This document shows, piece after piece, positions 21,301-35,268 of a stretch of DNA of 64,000 bases. The notes under the pieces are model-generated. The model saw nothing but the letters and a program-made list of their open reading frames with translations. It ran no database searches and was not told the origin of the DNA. A program made the position numbers and the translations under genes. This stretch comes from Lepturacanthus savala (Eukaryota > Chordata > Actinopteri > Scombriformes > Trichiuridae), in assembly GCA_030544235.1 (NCBI GenBank), contig CM060478.1:25305227-25369226 (forward strand), in the 5' to 3' direction. The stretch's first letter is position 1; each line of letters starts with the position of its first letter.

Positions 21301-24300
21301 TGTGTCTATACCTGTTGTCTACCTGTTTTTACCTGTTCTCCACCTGTCTTTACCTGCTCTCCACCTGTCTTTACCTGCTCTCCACCTGTCTTTACCTGTT
21401 CTCCACCTGTCTTGACCTGTTCTCCCCCTGTCTTTACCTGTTCTCCATCTGTATTTACCTGTTCTCCACCTGTCCTTACCTGTTCCCCATGTGTCTTTAC
21501 CTGTTCTCCATTTGTATTTACCTGTTCTCCATTTGTATTTACCTGTTCTCCACCTGTCTTTACCTGTTCTCCACCTGTCTTTACCTGTTCTCCACCTGTC
21601 TTTACCTGTTCTCCACCTGTCTTTACCTGTTCCCCATGTGTCTTTACTTGTTGTCTACCTGTTTTTACCTGTTCTCCATCTGTATTTACCTGTCTTGACC
21701 TGTTCTCCACCTGTCTTTACCTGTTCTCCACCTGTCTTGACCTGTTTCCCATGTGTCTTTACCTGTTCTCCATCTGTATTTACCTGTTCTCCACCTGTTT
21801 TCACCTGTTCTCCACCCGTCTTTACCTGTTCTCCATTTGTATTTACCTGTTCTCCACCTGTATTTACCTGTTCTCCACCTATCTTTACCTGTCTACCTGT
21901 TTTTACTTGTTCTCCATCTCTATTTACCTGTTCTCCACCTGTCTTTACCTGTTGTCTACCTGTCTTTACCTGTTCTCCACCTGGATTTACCTGTTCTCCA
22001 CCTGTCTTTACCTGCTCTCCACCTGTCTTTACCTGTTCTCCGCCTGTCTTGACCTGTTCTCCGCCTGTCTTGACCTGTTCTCCGCCTGTCTTGACCTGTT
22101 CTCAATCTGTATTTACCTGTTGTGTACCGGTCTTTACCTGTTCTCCACCTGTTTTTACCTGTTCTCCATCTGTATTTACCCGTTCTCCACCTGTTTTTAC
22201 CTGTTCTCCACCCGTCTTTACCTGTTCTCCACCCGTCTTTACCTGTTCTCCACCTGTATTCACCTGTTCTCCACCTGTCGTTACCTGTTCTCCACCTGTC
22301 TTTACCTGTTCTCCACCTGTCTTTACCTGTTCCCCATGTGTCTTTACTTGTTGTCTACCTGTTTTTACCTGTTCTCCATCTGTATTTACCTGTCTTTACC
22401 TGTTCCCCATGTGTCTTTACCTGTTGTCTACCTGTTTTTACTTGTTCTCCATCTCTATTTACCTGTTCTCCACCTGTCTTTACCTGTTGTCTACCTGTCT
22501 TTACCTGTTCTCCACCTGTATTTACCTGTTCTCCACCTGTCTTTACCTGCTCTCCACCTGTCTTTACCTGTTCTCCGCCTGTCTTTACCTGTTGTCTACC
22601 TGTCTTTACCTGTTCTCCACCTGTCTTTACCTGTTCTCCACCTGTCTTGACCTGTTCTCCACCTGTCTTGACCTGTTCTCCATCTGTATTTACCTGTTCT
22701 CCACCTGTCTTGACCTGTTCTCCACCTGTCTTGACCTGTTCTCCACCTGTCTTGACATGTTCCCCATCTGTCTTTACCTGTTGTCTACCCCTTTTTACCT
22801 GTTCTCCATCTGTATTTACCTGTCTTTACCTGTTCCCCATGTGTCTTTACCTGTTCTCCACCTGTCTTTACCTGCTCTCCACCTGTTTTTACCTGTTCTC
22901 CACCTGTCTTTACCTGTTCTCCATCTGTGTTCACCTGTTGTCTACCTGTCTTTACCTGTTCTCCACCTGTATTCACCTGTTGTCTACCTGTATTTACCTG
23001 TTCTCCACCTGTTGTCTACCTGTCTTGACCTGTTCTCCACCTGTCTTGACCTGTTCTCCACCTGTCTTGACCTGTTCTCCACCTGTCTTTACCTGTTCTC
23101 CACCTGTCTTGACCTGTTCTCCACCTGTCCTTACCTGTTCCTCATGTGTCTATACCTGTTGTCTACCTGTTTTTACCTGTTCTCCACCTGTCTTTACCTG
23201 TTCTCCACCTGTCTTTACCTGTTCTCCACCTGTCTTTACCTGTTCTCCACCTGTATTTACCTGTTCCCCATGTGTCTTTACTTGTTGTCTACCCGTTTTT
23301 ACCTGTTCTCCATCTGTATTTACCTGTTCTCCACCTGTTTTCACCTGTTCTCCACCCGTCTTTACCTGTTCTCCATTTGTATTTACCTGTTCTCCACCTA
23401 TCTTTACCTGTTCCCCATGTGTCTTTACCTGTTGTCTACCTGTTTTTACTTGTTCTCCATCTCTATTTACCTGTTCTCCACCTGTCTTTACCTGTTGTCT
23501 ACCTGTCTTTACCTGTTCTCCACCTGTATTTACCTGTTCTCCACCTGTATTTACCTGTTCTCCACCTGTATTTACCTGTTCTCCACCTGTCTTTACCTGC
23601 TCTCCGCCTGTCTTGACCTGTTCTCCGCCTGTCTTGACCTGTTCTCCGCCTGTCTTGACCTGTTCTCAATCTGTATTTACCTGTTGTGTACCTGTCTTTA
23701 CCTGTTCTCCACCTGTTTTTACCTGTTCTCCATCTGTATTTACCTGTTCTCCACCTGTTTTTACCTGTTCTCCACCCGTCTTTACCTGTTCTCCACCCGT
23801 CTTTACCTGTTCTCCACCTGTATTTACCTGTTCTCCACCTGTCTTTACCTGTTCTCCGCCTGTCTTTACCTGCTCTCCGCCTGTCTTTACCTGTTCTCCG
23901 CCTGTCTTTACCTGTTCTCCGCCTGTCTTTACCTGTTGTCTACCTGTCTTTACCTGTTCTCCACCTGTCTTTACCTGTTCTCCACCTGTCTTGACCTGTT
24001 TCCCATGTGTCTTTACCTGTTCTCCATCTGTATTTACCTGTTCTACACCTGTCTTGACCTGTTCTCCACCTGTCTTGACCTGTTCTCCACCTGTCTTGAC
24101 CTGTTCTCCAACTGTCTTGACCTGTTCCCCATCTGTCTTTACCTGTTGTCTACCTCTTTTTACCTGTTCTCCATCTGTATTTACCTGTCGTTACCTGTTC
24201 TCCACCTGTCTTTACCTGTTTTCTACCTGTCTTTACCTGTTCTACACCTGTCTTTACCTGCTCTCCACCTGTTTTTACCTGTTCTCCACCTGTCTTTACC

Positions 24301-27300
24301 TGTTCTCCACCTGTCTTGACCTGTTGTCTGTTTTTACCTGTTCTCCACCTGTCTTGACCTGTTCTCCACCTGTCTTGACCTGTTCTCCACTTGTCTTTAC
24401 CTGTTCCCCATGTGTCTTTACCTGTTGTCTACCTGTCCTTACCTGTTCTCCACCTGTGTTCACCTGTTGTCTACCTGTCTTTACCTGTTCTCCACCTGTA
24501 TTCACCTGTTGTCTACCTGTATTTACCTGTTCTCCACCTCTTGTCTACCTGTCTTGACCTGTTCTCCACCTGTCCTGACCTATTCTCCACCTGTCTTGAC
24601 CTGTTCTCCACCTGTCTTTACCTGTTCTCCATCTGTATTTACCTGTTCTCCACCTGTCCTTACCTGTTCCTCATGTGTCTATACCTGTTGTCTACCTGTT
24701 TTTACCTGTTCTCCACCTGTCTTTACCTGCTCTCCACCTGTCTTTACCTGCTCTCCACCTGTCTTTACCTGTTCTCCACCTGTCTTGACCTGTTCTCCCC
24801 CTGTCTTTACCTGTTCTCCATCTGTATTTACCTGTTCTTCACCTGTCCTTACCTGTTCCCCATGTGTCTTTACCTGTTCTCCATTTGTATTTACCTGTTC
24901 TCCATTTGTATTTACCTGTTCTCCACCTGTCTTTACCTGTTCTCCACCTGTCTTTACCTGTTCTCCACCTGTCTTTACCTGTTCTCCACCTGTCTTTACC
25001 TGTTCTCCACCTGTATTTACCTGTTCCCCATGTGTCTTTACTTGTTGTCTACCTGTTTTTACCTGTTCTCCATCTGTATTTACCTGTCTTGACCTGTTCT
25101 CCACCTGTCTTTACCTGTTCTCCACCTGTCTTGACCTGTTTCCCATGTGTCTTTACCTGTTCTCCATCTGTATTTACCTGTTCTCCACCTGTTTTCACCT
25201 GTTCTCCACCCGTCTTTACCTGTTCTCCATTTGTATTTACCTGTTCTCCACCTGTATTTACCTGTTCTCCACCTATCTTTACCTGTTCCCCATGTGTCTT
25301 TACCTGTTGTCTACCTGTTTTTACTTGTTCTCCATCTCTATTTACCTGTTCTCCACCTGTCTTTACCTGTTGTCTACCTGTCTTTACCTGTTCTCCACCT
25401 GGATTTACCTGTTCTCCACCTGTCTTTACCTGCTCTCCACCTGTCTTTACCTGTTCTCCGCCTGTCTTGACCTGTTCTCCGCCTGTCTTGACCTGTTCTC
25501 AATCTGTATTTACCTGTTGTGTACCTGTCTTTACCTGTTCTCCACCTGTTTTTACCTGTTCTCCATCTGTATTTACCTGTTCTCCACCTGTTTTTACCTG
25601 TTCTCCACCCGTCTTTACCTGTTCTCCACCCGTCTTTACCTGTTCTCCACCTGTATTCACCTGTTCTCCACCTGTCGTTACCTGTTCTCCACCTGTCTTT
25701 ACCTGTTCTCCACCTGTCTTTACCTGTTCCCCATGTGTCTTTACTTGTTGTCTACCTGTTTTTACCTGTTCTCCATCTGTATTTACCTGTCTTTACCTGT
25801 TCCCCATGTGTCTTTACCTGTTGTCTACCTGTTTTTACTTGTTCTCCATCTCTATTTACCTGTTCTCCACCTGTCTTTACCTGTTGTCTACCTGTCTTTA
25901 CCTGTTCTCCACCTGGATTTACCTGTTCTCCACCTGTCTTTACCTGCTCTCCACCTGTCTTTACCTGTTCTCCGCCTGTCTTGACCTGTTCTCTGCCTGT
26001 CTTGACCTGTTCTCAATCTGTATTTACCTGTTGTGTACCTGTCTTTACCTGTTCTCCATCTGTATTTACCTGTTCTCCACCTGTTTTTACCTGTTCTCCA
26101 CCCGTCTTTACCTGTTCTCCACCCGTCTTTACCTGTTCTCCACCCGTATTCACCTGTTCTCCACCTGTCGTTACCTGTTCTCCACCTGTCTTTACCTGTT
26201 CTCCACCTGTCTTTACCTGTTCTCCACCTGTCTTTACCTGTTCCCCATGTGTCTTTACTTGTTGTCTACCTGTTTTTACCTGTTCTCCATCTGTATTTAC
26301 CTGTCTTTACCTGTTCCCCATGTGTCTTTACCTGTTGTCTACCTGTTTTTACTTGTTCTCCATCTCTATTTACCTGTTCGCCACCTGTCTTTACCTGTTG
26401 TCTACCTGTCTTTACCTGTTCTCCACCTGTATTTACCTGTTCTCCACCTGTCTTTACCTGCTCTCCGCCTGTCTTTACCTGTTCTCCGCCTGTCTTTACC
26501 TGTTGTCTACCTGTCTTGACCTGTTCTCCACCTGTCTTGACCTGTTCTCCACCTGTCTTGACCTGTTCTCCACCTGTCTTGACCTGTTTCCCACCTGTCT
26601 TTACCTGTTTCCCATGTGTCTTTACCTGTTCTCCATCTGTATTTACCTGTTCTCCACCTGTCTTGACCTGTTCTCCACCTGTCTTGACCTGTTCTCCACC
26701 TGTCTTGACCTGTTCTCCACCTGTCTTGACCTGTTCTCCACCTGTCTTGACCTGTTCTCCACCTGTCTTGACATGTTCCCCATCTGTCTTTACCTGTTGT
26801 CTACCTCTTTTTACCTGTTCTCCATCTGTATTTACCTGTCTTTACCTGTTCCCCATGTGTCTTTACCTGTTCTCCACCTGTCTTTACCTGCTCTCCACCT
26901 GTTTTTACCTGTTCTCCACCTGTCTTTACCTGTTCTCCACCTGTCTTGACCTGTTGTCTGTTTTTACCTGTTCTCCACCTGTCTTGACCTGTTCTCCACT
27001 TGTCTTTACCTGTTCCCCATGTGTCTTTACCTGTTGTCTACCTGTCCTTACCTGTTCTCCACCTGTGTTCACCTGTTGTCTACCTGTCTTTACCTGTTCT
27101 CCACCTGTATTCACCTGTTGTCTACCTGTATTTACCTGTTCTCCACCTGTTGTCTACCTGTCTTGACCTGTTCTCCACCTGTCTTGACCTGTTCTCCACC
27201 TGTCTTGACCTGTTCTCCACCTGTCTTTACCTGTTCTCCACCTGTCTTGACCTGTTCTCCACCTGTCCTTACCTGTTCCTCATGTGTCTATACCTGTTGT

Positions 27301-30300
27301 CTACCTGTTTTTACCTGTTCTCTACCTTTCTTTACCTGTTCTCCACCTGTCTTTACCTGCTCTCCACCTGTCTTTACCTGCTCTCCACCTGTCTTTACCT
27401 GTTCTCCACCTGTCCTGACCTGTTCTCCACCTGTCGTTACCTGTTATCCATCTGTATATACCTGTTCTCTACCTGTTTTTACCTGTTCTCCACCTGTCTT
27501 TACCTGTTCTCCACCTGTCTTTACATGTTCCCCATCTGTCTTTACCTGTTCTCCACCTGTCTTGACCTGTTCTCCACCTGTCTTGACCTGTTCTCCACCT
27601 GTCTTGACCTGCTCTCCACCTGTCTTGACATGTTCCCCATGTGTCTTTACCTGTTCTCCATCTGTCTTTACCTGTTCTCCATCTGTCTTTACCTGTTCCC
27701 CATGTGTCTTTACCTGTTCTCCATCTGTATTTACCTGTCTTTACCTGTTCTCCACCTGTCTTTACCTGTTCTCCACCTGTCTTTACCTGTTCTCCACCTG
27801 TCTTTACCTGTTCTCCACCTGTCCTGACCTGTTCTCCACCTGTCTTTACCTGTTCTCCATCTGTATATACCTGTTGTTTACCTGATTTTACCTGTTCTCC
27901 ACCTGCCTTGACCTGTTCTCCACCTGTCCTGACCTGTTCTCCACCTGTCTTTACCTGTTATCCATCTGTATATACCTGTTGTCTACCTGTTTTTACCTGT
28001 TCTCCATCTGTATTTACCTGTTGTACACCTGTTTTGACCTGTTTATCCATCTGTATTTACCCGTTCTCCACCTGTATTTACCTGTTCTCCACCTGTCTTT
28101 ACCTGTTCTCCACTTGTCTTTACCTGTTCCCCATGTGTCTTTACCTGTTGTCTACCTGTCCTTACCTGTTCTCCACCTGTGTTCACCTGTTGTCTACCTG
28201 TCTTTACCTGTTCTCCACCTGTATTCACCTGTTGTCTACCTGTATTTACCTGTTCTCCACCTGTTGTCTACCTGTCTTGACCTGTTCTCCACCTGTCTTG
28301 ACCTGTTCTCCACCTGTCTTGACCTGTTCTCCACCTGTCTTGACCTGTTCTCCACCTGTCTTTACCTGTTCTCCACCTGTCTTGACCTGTTCTCCACCTG
28401 TCCTTACCTGTTCCTCATGTGTCTATACCTGTTGTCTACCTGTTTTTACCTGTTCTCTACCTTTCTTTACCTGTTCTCCACCTGTCTTTACCTGCTCTCC
28501 ACCTGTCTTTACCTGCTCTCCACCTGTCTTTACCTGTTCTCCACCTGTCCTGACCTGTTCTCCACCTGTCTTTACCTGTTATCCATCTGTATATACCTGT
28601 TCTCTACCTGTTTTTACCTGTTCTCCACCTGTCTTTACCTGTTCTCCACCTGTCTTTACATGTTCCCCATCTGTCTTTACCTGTTCTCCACCTGTCTTGA
28701 CCTGTTCTCCACCTGTCTTGACCTGTTCTCCACCTGTCTTGACCTGTTCTCCACCTGTCTTGACCTGCTCTCCACCTGTCTTGACCTGTTCTCCACCTGT
28801 CTTGACCTGTTCTCCATCTGTATTTACCTGTTGTCTACCTATTTTTACCTGTTCTCCACCTGTCTTGACCTGTTCTCCACCTGTCTTGACCTGTTCTCCA
28901 CCTGTCTTGACCTGTTCTCCACCTGTCTTGACCTGTTCTCCACCTGTATTTACCGGTTCTCCATCTGTATTTACCTGTTCTTTACCTGCTCTCCACCTGT
29001 CTTTACCTGCTCTCCACCTGTCTTGACCTGTTCTCCACCTGTCTTGACCTGTTCTCCACCTGTCTTGACCTGTTCTCCACCTGTCTTGACCTGTTCTCCA
29101 CCTGTCTTGACCTGTTCTCCACCTGTCTTGACCTGTTCTCCACCTGTATTTACCTGTTCTCCATCTGTCTTGACCTGTTCTCCACCTGTCTTGACCTGTT
29201 CTCCACCTGTCTTGACCTGTTCTCCACCTGTCTTGACCTGTTCTCCACCTGTCTTGACCTGTTCTCCATCTGTCTTTACCTGTTCCCCATCTGTCTTTAC
29301 CTGTTCTCCACCTGTATTTACCTGTTCTCCACCTGTATTTACCTGTTCTCCATCTGTCTTTACCTGTTCCCCATGTGTCTTTACCTGTCTTTACCTGTTC
29401 TCCACCTGTCTTTACCTGTTCTCCACCTGTCTTTACCTGTTCTCCATCTGTATATACCTGTTGTCTACCTGATTTTACCTGTTCTCCACCTGTCTTGACC
29501 TGTTCTCCACCTGTCTTGACCTGTTCTCCACCTGTCTTGACCTGTTCTCCACCTGTCTTGACATGTTCCCCATGTGTCTTTACCTGTTCTCCATCTGTCT
29601 TTACCTATTCTCCATCTGTCTTTACCTGTTCCCCATGTGTCTTTACCTGTTCTCCATCTGTATTTACCTGTCTTTACCTGTTCTCCACCTGTCTTTACCT
29701 GTTCTCCACCTGTCTTTACCTGTTCTCCACCTGTCTTTACCTGTTCTCCACCTGTCCTGACCTGTTCTCCACCTGTCTTTACCTGTTCTCCATCTGTATA
29801 TACCTGTTGTTTACCTGATTTTACCTGTTCTCCACCTGCCTTGACCTGTTCTCCACCTGTCCTGACCTGTTCTCCACCTGTCTTTACCTGTTATCCATCT
29901 GTATATACCTGTTGTCTACCTGTTTTTACCTGTTCTCCATCTGTATTTACCTGTTGTACACCTGTTTTGACCTGTTTATCCATCTGTATTTACCCGTTCT
30001 CCACCTGTATTTACCTGTTCTCCACCTGTCTTTACCTGCTCTCCACCTGTCCTGACCTGCTCTCCACCTGTCCTGACCTGTTCTCCACCTGTCTTTACCT
30101 GTTCTCCACCTGTCTTTACCTGTTCTCCATCTGTATATACCTGTTGTCTACCTGTTTTGACATGTTCTCTACCTGTCTTGACCTGTTCTCCACCTGTCTT
30201 GACCTGTTCTCCACCTGTCTTGACCTGTTCTCCACCTGTCTTGACCTGTTCTCCACCTGTCTTGACCTGTTCTCCACGTGTATGTACCTGTTCTCCACGT

Positions 30301-33300
30301 GTTTGTACCTGTTCTGCACCTGTCTTTACCTGTTCTCCACCTGTCTTTACCTGTTCTCCACCTGTCTTTACCTGTTCTCCACCTGTCTTTACCTGTTCTC
30401 CACCTGTCTTTACTTGTTCTCCACCTGTCTTTACCTGTTCTCCACCTGTCTTGACCTGTTCTCCACCTGTCTTGACCTGTTCTCCACCTGTCTTGACCTT
30501 TTCTCCATCTGTATGTACCTGTTCTCCATCTGTTTTTACCTGTTCTGCACCTGTATGTACCTGTTCTCCATCTGTTTTTACCTGTTCTGTACCTGTCTTT
30601 ACCTGTTCCCCATGTGTCTTTACCTGTTCTCCATCTGTATTTACCTGTTCTCCATTTGTATTTACCTGTTTTCCACCTGTATTTACCTGTTCTCCACCTG
30701 TATTTACCTGTTCTCCACCTGTCTTTACCTGTTGTCTACCTGTCTTTACCTGTTCTCCACCTGTCTTGACCTGTTCTCCACCTGTCTTGACCTGTTCTCC
30801 ACCTGTCTTGACCTGTTCTCCACCTGTCTTGACCTGTTCTCCACCTGTCTTGACCTGTTCTCCACCTGTCTTTACCTGTTTTCCACCTGTCTTGACCTGT
30901 TTCCCATGTGTCTTTACCTGTTCTCCACCTGTTTTTACCTGTTCTCCACCTGTCTTTACCTGTTCTCCACCTGTCTTTACCTGTTCTCCACCCGTCTTTA
31001 CCTGTTCTCCACCCGTCTTTACCTGTTCTCCACCTGTATTCACCTGTTCTCCACCTGTCTTTACCTGTTCTCCACCTGTCTTTACCTGTTCTCCACCTGT
31101 CTTTACCTGTTCCCCATGTGTCTTTACTTGTCTACCTGTTTTTACCTGTTCTCCACCCGTCTTTACCTGTTCTCCACCCGTCTTTACCTGTTCTCCACCT
31201 GTATTCACCTGTTCTCCACCTGTCTTTACCTGTTCTCCACCTGTCTTTACCTGTTCTCCACCTGTCTTTACCTGTTCTCCACCTGTCTTTACCTGTTCTC
31301 CACCTGTCTTTACCTGTTCCCCATGTGTCTTTACCTGTTGTCTACCTGTTTTTACTTGTTCTCCATCTCTATTTACCTGTTCTCCACCTGTCTTGACCTT
31401 TTCTCCATCTGTATGTACCTGTTCTCCATCTGTTTTTACCTGTTCTGCACCTGTATGTACCTGTTCTCCATCTGTTTTTACCTGTTCTGCACCTGTCTTT
31501 ACCTGTTCCCCATGTGTCTTTACCTGTTCTCCATCTGTATTTACCTGTTCTCCATCTATCTTTACCTGTTCCCCATGTGTCTTTACCTGTTGTCTACCTG
31601 TTTTTACCTGTTCTCCACTTGTATTTACCTGTTTTCCACCTGTATTTACCTGTTCTCCACCTGTCTTTACCTGTTGTCTACCTGTCTTTACCTGTTCTCC
31701 ACCTGTCTTGACCTGTTCTCCACCTGTCTTTACCTGTTTTCCACCTGTCTTGACCTGTTTCCCATGTGTCTTTACCTGTTCTCCATCTGTATTTACCTGT
31801 TCTCCACCTGTTTTCACCTGTTCTCCACCCGTCTTTACCTGTTCTCCATTTGTATTTACCTGTTCTCCACCTGTCTTTACCTGTTTTCCACCTGTATTCA
31901 CCTGTTCTCCACCTGTCTTTACCTGTTTTCCACCTGTATTCACCTGTTCTCCACCTGTCTTTACCTGTTCTCCACCTGTCTTTACCTGTTCTCCACCTGT
32001 ATTTACCTGTTCTCCACCTATCTTTACCTGTTCCCTATGTGTCTTTACCTGTTGTCTACCTGTTTTTACTTGTTCTCCATCTCTATTTACCTGTTCTCCA
32101 CCTGTCTTTACCTGTTGTCTACCTGTTTTTACCTGTTCTCCACCTGTATTTACCTGTTCTCCACCTGTCTTTACCTGCTCTCCACCTGTCTTTACCTGTT
32201 CTCCGCCTGTCTTGACCTGTTCTCCGCCTGTCTTGACCTGTTCTCAATCTGTATTTACCTGTTGTGTACCTGTCTTTACCTGTTCTCCACCTGTTTTTAC
32301 CTGTTCTCCATCTGTATTTACCTGTTCTCCACCCGTCTTTACCTGTTCTCCACCCGTCTTTACCTGTTCTCCACCCGTCTTTACCTGTTCTCCACCTGTA
32401 TTCACCTGTTCTCCACCTGTCTTTACCTGTTCTCCACCTGTCTTTACCTGTTCTCCACCTGTCTTTACCTGTTCCCCATGTGTCTTTACTTGTCTACCTG
32501 TTTTTACCTGTTCTCCACCCGTCTTTACCTGTTCTCCACCCGTCTTTACCTGTTCTCCACCTGTATTCACCTGTTCTCCACCTGTCTTTACCTGTTCTCC
32601 ACCTGTCTTTACCTGTTCTCCACCTGTCTTTACCTGTTCTCCACCTGTCTTTACCTGTTCCCCATGTGTCTTTACCTGTTGTCTACCTGTTTTTACTTGT
32701 TCTCCATCTCTATTTACCTGTTCTCCACCTGTCTTTACCTGTTGTCTACCTGTCTTTACCTGTTCTCCACCTGTATTTACCTGTTCTCCACCTGTCTTTA
32801 CCTGTTCTCCGCCTGTCTTTACCTGTTCTCCGCCTGTCTTTACCTGTTCTCCGCCTGTCTTTACCTGTTCTCCGCCTGTCTTGACCTGTTCTCCGCCTGT
32901 CTTGACCTGTTCTCCACCTGTCTTGACCTGTTCTCCACCTGTCTTGACCTGTTCTCCACCTGTCTTGACCTGTTTCCCATGTGTCTTTACCTGTTCTCCA
33001 TCTGTATTTACCTGTTCTACACCTGTTTTTACCTGTTCTCCATCTGTATTTACCTGTTCTCCACCTGTCTTGACCTGTTCTCCACCTGTCTTGACCTGTT
33101 CTCCACCTGTCTTGACATGTTCCCCATCTGTCTTTACCTGTTGTCTACCTCTTTTTACCTGTTCTCCATCTGTATTTACCTGTCTTTACCTGTTCCCCAT
33201 GTGTCTTTACCCGTTGTCTACCTGTTTTTACCTGTTTTCTACCTGTCTTTACCTGTTCTCCACCTGTCTTTACCTGTTCTCCACCTGTCTTTACCTGTTT

Positions 33301-35268
33301 TCTACCTGTCTTTACCTGTTCTACACCTGTCTTTACCTGCTCTCCACCTGTTTTTACCTGTTCTCCACCTGTATTTACCTGTTCTCCATCTGTATTTACC
33401 TGTTCTCCACCTATCTTTACCTGTTCTCCACCTGTTGTCTACCTGTTTTTACCTGTTCTCCATCTGTATTTACCTGTTCTCCATCTGTTTTTACCTGTTC
33501 TCCACCTGTATTTACCTGTTCTCCACCTGTTTATACCTGTTCTACACCTGTCTTTACCTGTTCTCCACCTGTCTTGACCTGTTGTCTGTTTTTACCTGTT
33601 CTCCACCTGTCTTGACCTGTTGTCTACCTGTTTTTACCTGTTCTCCACCTGTCTTGACCTGTTCTCCACCTGTTGTCTACCTGTTTTTACCTGTTCTCCA
33701 TCTGTATTTACCTGTTCTCCATCTGTTTTTACCTGTTCTCCACCTGTATTTACCTGTTCTCCATCTGTATTTACCTGTTCTCCACCTATCTTTACCTGTT
33801 CTCCACCTGTTGTCTACCTGTCTTTACCTGTTCTCCATCTGTATTTACCTGTTCTCCATCTGTATTTACCTGTTCTCCATCTGCTTTTACCTGTTCTCCA
33901 CCTGTCTTTACCTGTTCCCCATGTGTCTTTACCTGTTGTCTACCTGTTTTTATCTGTTCTCCATCTGTATTTACCTGTTCTCCACCTGTTTTTACCTGTT
34001 CTCCACCTGTCTTTACCTGTTCTCCACCTGTTTTTACCTGTTCTCCACCTGTCTTTACCTGTTCTCCACCTGTCTTGACCTGTTGTCTGTTTTTACCTGT
34101 TCTCCATCTGTATTTACCTGTTCTCCATCTGTATTTACCTGTTCTCCATCTGTATTTACCTGTTCTCCATCTGTATTTACCTGTTCTCCACCTGTATTTA
34201 CCTGTTCTCCATCTGTATTTACCTGTTCTCCACCTATCTTTACCTGTTCTCCACCTGTTGTCTACCTGTCTTTACCTGTTCTCCATCTGTATTTACCTGT
34301 TCTCCACCTGTTTTTACCTGTTCTCCACCCGTCTTTACCTGTTCTCCATTTGTATTTCCCAGTTCTCCACCCGTCTTTACCTGTTCTCCATTTGTATATA
34401 CCTGTTCTCCACCTGTCTTTACCTGCTCTCCACCTGTCTTTACCTGTTCCCCATGTGTCTTTACCTGTTGTCTACCTGTTTTTACCTGTTCTCCATCTGT
34501 ATTTACCTGTCTTTACCTATTCCCCATGTGTCTTTACCCGTTGTCTACCTGTTTTTACCTGTTTTCTACCCGTCTTTACCTGTTTTCTACCTGTCTTTAC
34601 ATGTTCTCCACCTGTCTTTACCTGTTCTCCACCTGTTTTTACCTGTTCTCCACCTGTCTTTACCTGTTCTCCACCTGTCTTGATCTGTTGTCTGTTTTTA
34701 CCTGTTCTCCACCTGTCTTGACCTGTTTTCTACCTGTTTTTACCTGTTCTCCACCTGTCTTGACCTGTTCTCCACCTGTCTTGACCTGTTCTCCACCTGT
34801 TGTCTACCTGTATTTACCTGTTCTCCATCTGTATTTACCTGTTCTCCATCTGTTTTTACCTGTTCTCCACCTGTATTTACCTGTTCTCCATCTGTATTTA
34901 CCTGTTCTCCACCTATCTTTACCTGTTCTCCACCTGTTGTCTACCTGTCTTTACCTGTTCTCCATCTGTATTTACCTGTTCTCCATCTGCTTTTACCTGT
35001 TCTCCACCTGTCTTTACCTGTTCCCCATGTGTCTTTACCTGTTGTCTACCTGTTTTTATCTGTTCTCCATCTGTATTTACCTGTTCTCCACCTGTTTTTA
35101 CCTGTTCTCCACCCGTCTTTACCTGTTCTCCATTTGTATTTACCTGTTCTCCACCTGTCTTTACCTGTTCTCCACCTATATTTACCTGTTCTCCACCTGT
35201 CTTTACCTGTTCTCCACCTGTATTTACCTGTTCTCCAGCTCTATTTACCTGTTCTCCATCTGTTTTTG
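15319..35268. repeat. Giant 21-bp minisatellite, ~20 kb
   Basis: Almost 20 kb of tandem units with core TTCTCCACCTGTCTTTACC; roughly 900-950 units. Pyrimidines make up about 80% of the plus strand. Common variants are CCATCTG, CTACCTG, TTGACC, TCCGCC, CCCATGTG and shorter units such as CTGTCTTTACCTGTCTTTACC. Variant order is repeated over long distances, so blocks of 1-4 kb have duplicated. The unit length is divisible by three and contains no stop in any forward frame, so huge open frames arise (up to 1715 codons at 29574-34721, and long ones on the minus strand). No splice context, start context or non-repetitive sequence supports a gene. Confidence 0.97.

Noticed and set aside
29574..34721. 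1715-codon open frame (and many others of 60-940 codons) across the 21-bp arrays
   Set aside because: All forward frames and some reverse ones are open because the unit is 21 bp without stops. Frames switch whenever a shorter unit occurs, and there is no non-repetitive domain, signal or splice structure.
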